Shown here: in pieces, positions 36,151 to 47,677 of the stretch
How the letters are laid out: every line of letters starts with the position of its first letter
Position numbering within the stretch: the first letter of the stretch is position 1
NCBI GenBank assembly: GCA_026874595.1
Contig: CM049306.1
Location: 14,219,019 to 14,283,018 of the forward strand
Source: Sipunculus nudus
Lineage: Eukaryota; Annelida; Sipuncula; Golfingiida; Sipunculidae
Length of the DNA: 64,000 bases
Direction of reading: 5' to 3'
Notes under the pieces: generated by a model
The model's input: only the letters and a program-made list of their open reading frames with translations
Told to the model about the DNA's origin: nothing
Database searches by the model: none
Translations under genes and position numbers: made by a program

Positions 36151-39100
36151 ATAACTATTTGGAGAGTTTGGTTTAAGAGAGTAAAATTTGATCCAGATGA
36201 ACATGTGAGTGACAATATCTTAATCGCTGCCAGTTTGTAGATCTATTTGTGATATTCAAGATTACTTGAAAGGATTTGTTGGATTTTGATGACATTATAT
36301 TTGAGAGGTGGGCAGTGATGCATGGCACTGGACACTTGAAGGTGATCTGGATCTGAATTGTGAGCTGTTGTAGGTATGCTCTCTCCAAGTGCTCTCTAGT
36401 TGGTAATGTAAATGATCACTATGCAATGATGGTTACTTCAAAATCACAGTATTCTCCATTTTTTTTCATTTTTCGTGAATAGACATCTTGTCAACATACC
36501 GCAATATCTTATTTATGAATTAAAACATCAACATTATCCAAAGAGCATGCAGTTATCTAGCTTTAAAGAAATGAAAACCTGGATTTCAGTCTTTGTTATT
36601 TGCATCACATGGTCATGCAGGTGTTTATTATTTCCAGAAGCAAGACCTCAAAATACTTAATCAGTACTAAAGAAACCTCTCCAGAATGTGATGTGGTGTT
36701 AAACATGTAAAACTGGAGCATGATTAATTGAGAGATTCACCTTGAACTAATGATTTTATGACCAATCAATCAAAGCATCAGAACTGAAGCACTGTCTCGT
36801 AAAGAAATCAATTCAAAAGATTTGAAATTTCCATCAGCTACTTGAGGCTTCTGTTCTCTGCATGAAAGATTCATTCTCCGTGATAATAAAACATGTTGTG
36901 TGGCTATTTGCTGTATTGTCAGCCAAGGGTTACATGAAGTTCTGCTCTGGGTGATATCAGTTGGGCCCATAAACTCTATACAAGTCCCGAATGATGCCAG
37001 TTGCAATGAATCTTTTCCTGTGGACCAAGGAACCCACTAGCTGCCAGACCAGAATTGAGACATCTAATGCAGCACTCTGATGTCCCGTGGTCCAAGTTGG
37101 TTATCACTTCCACTGAGGTGGATAAAGTTCAAGTTCCCTTTACTCCATTCCATCTCCCCTGTTCAGGTTGTTTTCAGAATATTTTTTTAAAGCCTAACAG
37201 ATTATTTTTTTGCCCCAGCAACAAAATAGAAAAACATGGCGTTTATCTGCCATTTTTATTTTTGTTCTTCAAAGACAAGTGAACACTGGTGCAAAAAGAT
37301 TTTTGACAAAATACATTTGAAAGAAATATCATGAAAAAAACAGGTGTGGTGGAATAGTGTATCATGTTTACTTTTATGTCTTTAACAAGATTAACAAGTA
37401 AGTTTACTCTTCTGTTCACAATGATTGGTCTGGTCAGATGGTAACTTTAACTTGGAACTGGATGGAGGATAAATCTTTTACATCTCTCCATTCCTTCTTA
37501 TTGAATTTATCACATCCCTCCTTATCAAAGGTAAACAAATTCAATACTGCATGCACCTATCAGAAGGTTGGTCCCTGATAAAACTGGGTGCCTCACAACA
37601 ACAGTGGCCATGCTTTGACTCCCTGTTTTCCTGTAGACTTCAGACTACCACAGACTATATATCCTTCCCTTATTGTTGATAAACTCATACCCATCTTTGT
37701 ATAAACATGCAACTAGAAGACCTATCAGTAGTTTGATTCAGCTGATCTTTGGTGTATAGGTGCATTACTAGAAATGCCAACTGGTTCGATTAAGTCACAG
37801 TAAAAGACCAAATTCTAGGATTCTTTTTTACATAGAGGTAGAAACATATGTTAACTAAGTCCTGCTTGAGTACTTGATGAGGAGCATTTCTTTAATTTCA
37901 AGAGACACAATGTGTATAATGTGTTAGGTATTGCCATTATTCATTCTGTTTAACCTGTCTTTAAAATGTTATCAGTCAGAATACACAAACTGGTCTTGGC
38001 ATTTTTTTGTGTGAAAACTTTGTATTCAAAGGGGAATAATAAAGATCACAGTAATCCTTGCTAAATTTGAAATTACTATTTGCAAATAATGAAATGCGTT
38101 TTTGAACTGATATGAACTATCATATTGTACAACTAAAAGTAATATCAATTGTTACAGATAATAGGCTGATATTACTGTTAATGCCTTTGATATGTGGAAA
38201 GTTTTAGATAATTATGAAAATTCATGTTCTTTTATGTTATGTACTGATTCCATGTTTCATTTCTTATGTACATTCCATACAACAGACTTGTTGTTCTGAA
38301 GTTGCTGGGAAACAAGCATGGCAATGCATCTGCTTTAACCAGAGAGAAAGTGCTAAATGAAGGGATTTATTTCATGAGCAAGACCCTTCTGTGTTAGACT
38401 AGATGAGCGAATAGCAGAGTTCAGTTTTGGTGTCAAACAATGAGGATCCATTCTCATCCAGAAACTAATGGATGAGCAAACTGCACCAAGTATTCAGAGT
38501 CCACACATTAGCTCTCACTGGCATTTATTCAAACAATCACAAAGGCTCACTGGGATATGAACAGGCCATAATATACCCCCTCATTACAAATAATAAGTAC
38601 CCTTAATAAGATTGAACACAGGAAAGAGACCATATATCTATCTCATTCACATTTCTATTCCAAACATATTAAATAAACAAGATGTCCAGATCTATTTACT
38701 TTATGACTAAGTGAATATTTGTATTTATCAGGGCTGGTAAGGATCAGATTTGGAGCCCATGTCACATTATTCAATGTTTAATTACCTGTGCCAATGAACA
38801 TGAACAGAGGTTGTGTTTCTATCCTTGTTTATCCTTCTGTGTATCTATGTATGAGATGTATGATGATGTTAAAGATGTATTTCACTCATTTTTTTTTGTG
38901 TGTGTGAACAGGTTGGCCCAGATGTAAGAAAGATTATAATGAATTATGATTGTGATGAGGATGTAAACTGTAATGGCACATAGTAGAGTGCAGACCTCTG
39001 CCAAGGCTGAACAATTCTGCTAAATCTATTATATATATGTGTGCTCAACCTAGTATTCAAATATAGTTGCATAATACAAATGAAAAAAATACAAGAAATG

Positions 39101-39659
39101 GCTATAAAAAGAATCATTATATGAAGAATAATATGTAAATAAATTAAACCAAAGAATAACTAAAAGTGTTGAAAAGAAAAATAATTTCATGGAAACAAAA
39201 AGAAAAGTAACTCTCAAAGTTTTGTTGATATCACAAACAGACAATCAGTTTTCTTATGAAAAATAAAGGACACCCATTGAGACTTTTATCCTGGCACCCT
39301 GATGTGCCATTAGTCTGGCCATCCTGCATTTGCCCCACATTAAAATGTTCAGATAAAAAAATTAATTGAAATAAATAGAAAAAGAGAGGTTTTGAATTGC
39401 CAGCTTTTACCAATGCACATTTTCAAGCCCTCTGGGATGAGAGACATCAGATTTTTACAGTTTCTTTCTGTATCCCATTATGGCTTGTCTTCAGATTTTT
39501 TCTGCTAACAAATTGGACCTCTTAAGTTAGATTGGTATTGATGAATTGGTATTAGTTGGATATAAGGATATTTTGTATCTGTAATCTCATGTGTTATATG
39601 CAGGATATGGATTGACATTAATGAATCTGTGTGCCTTGCAATATTTGGTATGAAATCAA
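36151..39659. other. Unique-looking DNA, no gene seen
   Basis: It begins right after the A3 tail. Open frames of 60-78 codons (for example 36770-37006 minus, 37055-37282 plus) show no domain. Sequence is balanced enough for small exons to be missed without transcript data, but I cannot support one. Confidence 0.4.
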
Positions 39660-39965
39660 TAGCACTTGAGAGCCTCATGGGATCAATGGAGAAGCCGTAG
39701 ATATCGATTTAAAAATACTACGAGCGTAAACCTGCTCTGATTGCTGTATGCCCGATCATGTTCCATGTAGCGTGGTGCTAGGCTGAGTGTCCTGATCCTG
39801 AAAAAACACTAGGCAATCAGAATGAGGCAGGATGGAATGGTAATTTGGCGATTCCTGATCTGGGTCCTTGTACTCGCAGGTGGGAGGGTCTAACTCATAT
39901 TGCCCTCCTCATGTGTTCAGCGGGAAAAACATACCAGGATTAGGCTTTACGGGTGTTGATTTGGT
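39660..39965. other. CpG-richer patch of unknown nature
   Basis: About 300 bp with more CG dinucleotides and more G+C than the surroundings (ATCGAT, GAGCGTAAACC, CCCGATCATG, TTGGCGATTC, ACTCGCAGG, TTTACGGG). The minus strand has an open stretch of about 50 codons, then a TGA and a second of about 30. No family is recognised. It may be a young inserted element, a conserved non-coding element, a promoter or a degraded exon. Confidence 0.3.
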
Positions 39966-41632
39966 AAACACTTTGTTCAAACAGAAAATCACACATAAAG
40001 ACAGTCAACAATAATACTAGCAGAGCAGGTCATTGCCAACTCTAACAGTTAACCACTGCTGTACTGACCTATGTACCATATCTGAACTGTCAATTCAAAT
40101 TTAAGGCATATCCTATCAAAGGCATCAGTATAATTAAACTCTTGCCAGCAAGAAATTCAATAACCATCAATAAATATTCCAAACTAAAACCACATTTTGA
40201 AGTTATTTTATAAATATTGTGTTCAATAGATAATCATTTAATTTCATCCCACAAACATAATTAATTAAAGTATGTTTTATAACATTTTTTTGTTCCACAC
40301 ATTCAATAAAGGCAAGGTATATATTAAAGACAAAATTGTTTTCCTTAGAATTGCATTAATTTCTTTCTTGGAGTTATAATATAGTATATTTATGACCAGC
40401 AGAACTTTTATTAAATGCCCACATCCTGATTATTATTGCTTTCATCAGCATGCAGTGCTCCACAAGATTATATCTGAGGCCAGGATAATACAACTCATGG
40501 GGCTGTGTGACATTTGAGTTAATAGCACAGACCACTACTAAGTGTTCAGTTTTTATGAGTCTTTCTTTCATCCTTACCTTCATGGCCTTCCACTATATCT
40601 CCAATGTTTTTCAACTAGCATAGATGGAATTGGTATCCTAACCACCAGATTTTTTCCTAAAAGAATGTATTTTTTTTTACTATTTCATGACAATTTTTCC
40701 AAGGCATTTTGTCTAAGTCCCTTTTTTCCCCCAATTTAGTGGTGGAAAAATTAATCTGTATTTAACTTATGGTGATCAGACTTTTCCACTGAAACTACTC
40801 CATGGTGCCCACTTTTACAAACAATATGGGTAAAACTGCTTTAAATGGTGAACATTAAATATTTCACCAATGTGACTGACAAATATTAATAAGCTCTTAT
40901 TGCATCTGGTATAATTTATACTTTTTTTTAAAGCCTGAATGCTGGAAGGAGCTCAGGAAACTACTCAAAAGATAGGTAGAACTACACTTACACAAATGTG
41001 AGCAGCTTTTGATCTAATTACAGCCACAGTAGGAAGGTTTATTGTAAGTAATTTAGATAACAGCCAGGTGTTGAGAAATGGTCTTTAAGTGTCAGCTTCC
41101 TAATTTTTTCTAAACATAATTCAGCCAAGGAGCTAGTCAGTGGATCAATAATTCAACAAAACCTCATTAAAGTTCTTCAGCACATATGTACATCAGCAAA
41201 CTAAAGAACACCAGTAAAGACTGGGAATTACCCTGAAAACACCTGTACTGGAGGCAAAAGGCCAATTTAACACATATATACTCAAGTATATTGGCAGCTT
41301 GCCAAAGATAAAAGTTCAGATTTTGAGGCAAACATATTTAGATAATGATAAATTGAGTATCTTCCATGTGGCAACCTTCAACACAAACATCAGATGGGTA
41401 CCAGTACTACTAGTAAATATGTCCATGTTACACAATAAACAAATCTGGCAGGAGTTAATGTTTTCATCCATGTCTACATGAGTTAGAGGTATATCTTGGG
41501 GGAAAGGAAGAGTTGAATTTACACTGAGGGATATGTATCAGGACAGACAGCAGGTTTCTTCTAACCTTAGTCTATATGTCTGTACTCTTTGGCTGCATAC
41601 AAAATTCCTAGCAAACACTATACAATTCAAAC
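39966..41632. other. Unique-looking DNA, no gene seen
   Basis: AT-rich sequence; nothing recognisable on either strand. Confidence 0.4.
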
Positions 41633-42434
41633 TAGACATTTCTTGGCATCCCAGATTCTATAGTATCCCTTGACAATTAATCCCCCCCCCCTTCAACAAA
41701 AGGCCCCATCTATAGAAGCATATACTGACACTTGCCAAGCCACCAGAGTTTCTTCAGGTGTGACCTTCAAAAGCAAGGTCAAGATCACTGGTGTCTTTCA
41801 ACAACTTATCATCTGACATCTTTCATTCTGATTTTCAGACAGATACATCTATCAACTTGAGAAACAATATTTTTCACCAAATATGGGAATATTCAAGGTC
41901 ATGGCCACACTCATAAGAAAAGCCATTACCCTAATTTAAATATATATGATCCCATAACCCATATCTATGTATATGCATACCAGTAATAAATACCAGTAAT
42001 ATGAAATAAATCTGTCCAATTGGTTTTTGACTTATATTGCTCAACATACTGTCTGTCAAGTGGTATTAACAGGCATGGAAACAAGAAAAAAATAATATGT
42101 GGCGTCACCAGTTTCCGGAACATGACAATGCTACCCAAAATCTTCAGTCAACTTGATTTTTGGATCAATCCATGCAAGATTTCTTGAGATATTTCAGAAT
42201 TTGTTTGATTTTCCGCAAAAATTGACATATTCAAGGTCAGGGTCACTCTCCTAGTAAAGGTCATGACCCTCTTTTAAAATAGGCTGTCCTCTCACCCATA
42301 TTTATGCACATGTCAAGGTTGGGAAAGATCTGTGAAATTTTTTTTTTAGTTATGGCGCAGACAAGATGTATCTGTGGCAGCAGCAGGATCGTCATGAAAC
42401 CATAGTATCCCCCTACTTTGTCGGGGGATACAAT
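41633..42434 (+). mobile_element. Family C element C3, compact 0.8-kb copy
   Basis: The head TAGACATTTCTTGGCATCCC has a decayed hairpin. The tail hairpin is well kept: GTATCCCCCTAC / GTCGGGGGATAC at 42405-42431, 12-nt arms with one mismatch and a TTT loop. It lacks the tandem 290-bp cores, so it represents the minimal C layout: head, unique left part, AAGGTCA-rich block, GGTGGCGTCACCA palindrome-like site, CAG/CGG run, tail. Confidence 0.78.
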
Positions 42435-43165
42435 ATATGTTTTAGGTAGGCCACGACGCAAGCAATGTAAGATTTATGACATTTTGGTGATGAACTTAAT
42501 CCAGGCAAGCATGTAGGATATGGTATTGATACCTTTAACATTTTCTGCTGATTTGCAAGTATCTCAACCAAGGATGAATTTCCATGAAATTTGGTTTTTG
42601 AGATTCTGAAGCTGATTGATTTGGCTTAAACATTAATGACCTTTGTTTTTTTATTGAGTGTATGTGCGGAGTGCTTAAATTACAATTATTTACTTATCAA
42701 GACGGCTGAACCAAATTAGGTGTGAACTTAGAGCAGAGTATGGGTACAAGAAAGGTCACACATACTTAGAAGTGGTCTTCTTGTAAAATGCCACAAGGAA
42801 ATGTGACCCTGATATTCATATATAAATGTGTCAACTGCAGCAAACATTGGCATGCCAGTTTGATCAATAACATCTCACAGCCTTCATTGTGGTCTGGTCT
42901 GTTGCTCAGGGGCTAAGCAGCTAATTAATTAGTCATGGCTTCTGTTTACCTTCCCTATATTGTCTAGCATGGTGCTGCAGATAAATGGGATGAATTAAGT
43001 CAAGGAAAGTTGTATTGACTTCCAAGTCTTGGCGTTGTTACCTGCCTGAAAAGGCAAATCAGTAACATCAATATTATTGGAAGCACTACTAAAGTACACA
43101 GGTGCTAGGTCATATCAAATCAACAAAACCAGTTTTTCTTGAAAGCCAATATCATGTCTTTCAAA
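42435..43165. other. Unique-looking DNA, no gene seen
   Basis: Nothing recognisable. It leads into the left flank unit of the 40-bp minisatellite. Confidence 0.4.
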
Positions 43166-43455
43166 AAGGACAAAAGTCTGAATGGTACACGACCCTCAGT
43201 AGAAGTTTTTGAGGACATTTTTAATGATTTGTCTGTGAAAGGTTTGGAGATGTGCCATCCATTCAGTTTGTCTGTGGAAAGGTTTGGAGATGTGCCATCC
43301 ACTCAGTGTCTGTGGAAAGGTTTGGAGATGTGCCATCCATTCAGTGTGTCTTTAGAAAGGTATGGAGATGTGCCATTCATTCAGTTTGTCTGTGGAAAGG
43401 TTTGGAGATGTGCCATTCATTCAGTTTGTCTGTGGAAAGATTTTGATATGTGCCA
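43166..43455 (+). repeat. 40-bp minisatellite, left block, with duplicated flank
   Basis: A ~65-bp leader (AAAAGTCTGAATGGTACACG ... ATGATTTGTCTGTG) is followed by about five 40-bp units carrying GGTTTGGAGATGTGCCATCC. The leader and the first units recur at 43906 onward, so leader and array were duplicated together. The block is cut at its last unit by a hAT MITE. Confidence 0.9.
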
Positions 43456-43871
43456 TAATGGTGTGCTGATTAATCAATTATATTGATAATTGGTCATTTT
43501 CTTTTAAAATCAATTAAATCGATTGCTTTTTTGTATGATCAATTAGAAACGATTATGTATGCACAGACAAAACTTATCCTGTCAGAGACACACAACCACA
43601 AATTAACAAACAGCATCAAAACAGAATCTTGCCAAATAAACAATCATCTGATGGCGACCCAACCCTTGATGTAGATGGATTGTTGATTTTTTTATTTAGA
43701 ATACTAATGTACATATCAGAGTATTTACTGCAGCAAATAATTCATGTACGAGCATGCAGCAAAATTCAAGGTAATATTGAAACTACATAAAATAACTGAA
43801 TAATAATCGATCCTTGGTCGTTTTTATTTTTCAATAATTGATTATGATTTTAAAACCGAGTCTTACCCCTA
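43456..43871. mobile_element. hAT-type MITE, 416 bp, inside the 40-bp array
   Basis: The left end is TAATGGTGTGCTGATTAATC; the right end reads inward (minus strand) as TAGGGGTAAGACTCGG, both close to the TAGGGGTG/GATTAATCGATTA type of hAT termini. Octamers ATGTGCCA (43448-43455) and ATGTACCA (43872-43879) flank it, an 8-bp target duplication with one change. The target is a unit of the minisatellite, so the array predates the insertion. No coding capacity. Confidence 0.85.
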
Positions 43872-44600
43872 ATGTACCATCTATTCAGTTTGTCTATGGG
43901 CTGACAAAAGTCTGAATGGTACACGACCCTCAGTAGAAGTTTTTGAGAACATTTTTAATGATTTGTCTGTGAAAGGTTTGGAGGTGTGCCATCCATTCAG
44001 TTTGTCTGTGGAAAGGTTTGGAGATGTGCCATCCACTCAGTGTCTGTGGAAAGGTTTGGAGATGTGCCATCCATTCAGTGTGTCTTTAGAAAGGTTTGGA
44101 GATGTGCCATCCATTAAGTTTGTCTGTGGGCAGGTTTGGAGATGTGCCATCCATTCAGTTTATCTGTAGTCAAGTTTGGAGATGTGCCATCCATTCAGTT
44201 GGTCTGCGGACAGGTTTGGAGATGTGCCGTCCATTAAGTTTGTCTGTAGGCAGGTTTGGAGATGTGCCATCCATTCAGTCTGTCTGTGGACAGGTTTGGA
44301 GATGTGCCATCCATTAAGTTTGTCTGTGGGCAGGTTTGGAGATGTGCCATCCATTAAGTTTGTCTGTGGACTGGTTTGGAGATGTGCCATCCATTCAGTT
44401 TGTCTGTGGACAGGTTTGGAGATGTGCCATCCATTCAGTTTATCTGTAGTCAGGTTTGGAGATGTGCCATCCATTCAGTTTATCTGTAGTCAGGTTTGGA
44501 GATGTGCCATCCATTCAGTTTGTCTGTGGACAGGTTTAAAGATGTGCCATCCATTCAGTTTGTCTGTAGTCAGGTTTGGAGATGTGCCATTCATCCATTC
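43872..44600 (+). repeat. 40-bp minisatellite, main block, about 17 units
   Basis: After the remainder of the interrupted unit and the duplicated leader (43906-43970), 40-bp units run head to tail to ~44600 (GGTTTGGAGATGTGCC every 40 bp, e.g. 44293 and 44333). Because 40 = 3x13+1 and the unit lacks stops in several frames, open frames up to 149 codons arise on the plus strand and 104 on the minus strand. The frames cycle among GDVPSIQFVC-, WRCAIHSV- and EMCHPFSLS-type words. There is no start context, codon bias or splice support, so I do not call a protein. Confidence 0.95.
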
Positions 44601-44701
44601 ACTTCAATTTAATGAAGTCCAATAGAGGTTATTATTTCATTGATGACAGTCATGGTGAATTTTTGTCTGAGCGTATTTCTATCTGTGTCCAGGTGATAAT
44701 A

Positions 44702-47677
44702 AACAAGGCCTACAGGCCTTATGCAAACCTATGCAATGGGATATACATCAGGTATAATGCTTCCACGCTGGACTACTTTTCATGTACAAGTATGACATGT
44801 ATATGTACAATGCAAGCAATGAACATTTTGAATCCAAGTTCCTGCACCAATTACACAAAACTGGCAAGGGAGCACACAACACAAAAATGATTGAAGGTGG
44901 CACCACCAGTCTTGTGTAGGAGAAAGCCATCAAAGATGTATTGACATGCAAAATTTCAAGCAGATACTTCAAAACCCCTCTTCAGCTATGTGCATGGATG
45001 TATGAAACATTTGTAGGTGGCACTACATGTCTTGTATACAACAAACCTATTCGAGATATATCGACATGTATAATTTTAGGCTAATATGTCAAATCACTCC
45101 TGAGGAATAAGCAGGAGCACACACTAGAAAAAGTATTGTAAAAGGCGCCACCAGTCTTGTATACTACGAAGCTATCCAATATGTATAAATATGCACAATT
45201 TCAGGCTGATATATCAAATCCCTCCTGAGAAATAGGCAGATACACACACTGTGCAAAAGTCACTGTAGGTGGCAACACCAGTCTTATGTACAAGAAAGTC
45301 ATCAAACAAGCATAGACAGGTCAAAATATCAGGCCAATACAGTCGAGCCCACTTTGTGTCATATCGGTCCCGTTTATTGTCACATAAATCTAAAATCCCA
45401 AACCATTTCCTATATAATCAATGGTAAATCTGACCGTTTAATATCATGGAATATTGTCATAATCCTGTTTATTGTCATGCTTGGAACCCTTGGCAGTGAT
45501 ACCAGATCGCAGTTAATATCACATCAGATGCGGACACGGCAATCAACAAGGCCAAGAGCCTGCAATCGGTCAGGCATATCAAACAATCACATCTTCCACC
45601 TGTGTGCGGCAGGCAAGTGTAGTGATGCATACAGGTCACTCCCCGTCACTTAGCTAATTAAGGACTTTAGATACCACGGTAATCCAGATCGTTGCGTTTC
45701 TTCGTACGTTAACAAGGGCGATGCTTGCCATCACATGTCATCAATAATGAACTCCTGGCCTTTGCAATGCCGTGGTTTACACCCCAGTGACGTTTCGCCG
45801 AGATTATATGAAGCACGAGCTTACGTTGCTTACGACTGTAAATCCCCTTTAAGGGTCCACGAAAAGCTGGAGGTTTTTTAGAGCACTGGAGGAGATATTC
45901 GGTCCAAAACCTCAATCGCAGCAAAACTTCAAAAAGTTGACAATGTCATGACGATGGCCGCTCCCCCAAAAGTCCTATCATAAAGACGATCATCAAACTT
46001 TGATTCGTTAATAGGATATCCGGAAAATAAGGCGCAATGGTCGGGGAAATAATTATTTAGTAAAATAGTTTGCCTACGCATAACATTATAACCGTGCCGG
46101 ATATTTCCAAACATTTGACCTCATGACCCAGACGCTAAGTCTCTTTCTGTTGGCAAGTCGGATTTTTGTCAGTTATTGCGGCATGCGGCACAACACTTAC
46201 AGGAAATAAATTGTCAGGTGCGCATAAACGTAATTTGATATGCCGATGTGCAATAAAATATCATAAACGTTTCTGTTTCCTTTTTGCTGACGATTTTTTA
46301 AAAATATCATTTGAGACATAATGCTTCTTCTATGACTCAAAAGGAAATCGATATTGAAGCCCGCATAATGTCACATCCCGGTTATTATCATAAGTTATGC
46401 ATGCACCACCGATATGACAATAAGCGGGCTTGACTGTATATCAAACTTCTCTTGAGTCAGGTGCACTGGGCTGACAAGGCTTAAGTGAGAAAGACAGTTG
46501 CCCTTAGTGTACCAATTCAAATTACTAGCTCCAGCCACTGCACTGAATGAACTCTTGACCTGCACCTGGCTGCACTGAGTGAACTCTTGACCTGTTGTAT
46601 AATTTGATATGGGTGGCAGTCTGCTAAAGCTATAATTAGATCCCTACTGACCTTTGGCCTGTTTGCAAATCTGAAATAGTTGGCAGTCTGCTAAGCTATT
46701 TACAGATACAGACACAATCTTGGCCTGTTGGTAGATCTGTTTACACATACTGAAAGACTCTGGCTACAATGCTTTTTTTTAGCTACCAAATTCATTAGTA
46801 TTTTTGTCAAAATGTTTAGAATAATAAAAGATATGCCTTTTCATTGTTTAAGGTCCAATAATTCTGCCAAAATTAATTTAGGTAAATCTGGACAAAGGCC
46901 TCCTAAGAATCATTTTTGTGCAATGGTACAGAAGTTGAAACAACAGTTTTGAAGAAGATTTTTGCAGCCTTCAGTTTGAAATGTGCTTATTAATGGCCAC
47001 AAGACCAACTTCAGCTTTCTATGTCTCTACCAAAAATCAATGAACCCAATCTATTCTTATACAATTGAAAGAAAAATACCCTAGGATAATTCTTGTGAAA
47101 AATTAAATGATTCAGCTTGAAATTTTCATCATTAACTTGGTGATGCTAGCTCCTGTAGTTTTTGAGACTGTTATGTTAGTATGCTTACTTGGTCAAATAA
47201 CTGTTCAAATGCCTGTAACTCAACCAAAATTCATCAAACCTAAACCATTTGAACAAACTTGAGAGAGCTCATCATTGGGATCATTTCTGTAAAACATTAA
47301 ACAATTTGGCTGAGGCTGAATGATTTCAGGGAAGAAGAAGGTGTTTTAGCTTTTCCCCTGTAAAAAGTAATTAATGCAGCTGGCGCCACAAAAAGCTAAA
47401 TCCCACAACATTTGATTTGTGACAGAGTTTTGCATAAAATTTGAGGATTCTAGTTCCCACTTTTCCTGAGAAAATACGGGTTAATGTACTGATGACAAAA
47501 AAAGGTTGATGTAGGTGGCACCACCAATACCTCAATTTCAAATATGAGTCATGTGACCAACATCTGCATAAAATTTTGTAAGGATAGCTCCGACTATTTC
47601 TGATATTGTTATATCAGTATCCATTTTTGGCAAAATGACAAAGTTCAGCTTCCTGTAACTTGGCCAAAATTCACCCA
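44702..47677 (+). mobile_element. Family B element B3, split by a TA-TIR element, right end lost
   Basis: The head hairpin AAGGCCT/AGGCCTT is at 44705-44720, then GCAAACCTATGC. The interior matches B1, with phrases like CAGTCTTGTATAC and AGGCTGATATATCAAA. It is interrupted at 45340-46436 and continues to about 47677, where B1-like text (CTCGGCCAAAATTCACCC) stops abruptly against family A sequence. The tail is absent, so the right boundary is a rearrangement or deletion. Confidence 0.7.
45340..46436. mobile_element. 1.1-kb TA-flanked element with ~29-bp inverted termini
   Basis: The left end begins CAGTCGAGCCCACTTTGTG and the right end is the inverse of CAGTCAAGCCCGCTTATTG; similarity extends through GTCATATCGG. 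TA dinucleotides flank it (45338-45339 and 46437-46438). Removing it restores the B text GGCCAATATATCAAAC, comparable to B1 near 30700. TA target duplication with CAGT-type ends suggests Tc1/mariner, possibly pogo. The interior is CpG-richer than its surroundings, suggesting youth. Short frames inside show no transposase motif. Confidence 0.88.

Noticed and set aside
43139-43486. 115-codon frame with repeated Cys-His words as a zinc-finger-like protein
   Set aside because: The Cys/His spacing is a by-product of the 40-bp DNA repeat and does not fit a zinc-finger pattern.
44160-44625. Long open frames on both strands (149 and 104 codons) as a repeat protein
   Set aside because: They arise because the 40-bp minisatellite unit lacks stops and shifts frame each copy. 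Both strands are open at once, and there is no domain or gene structure.
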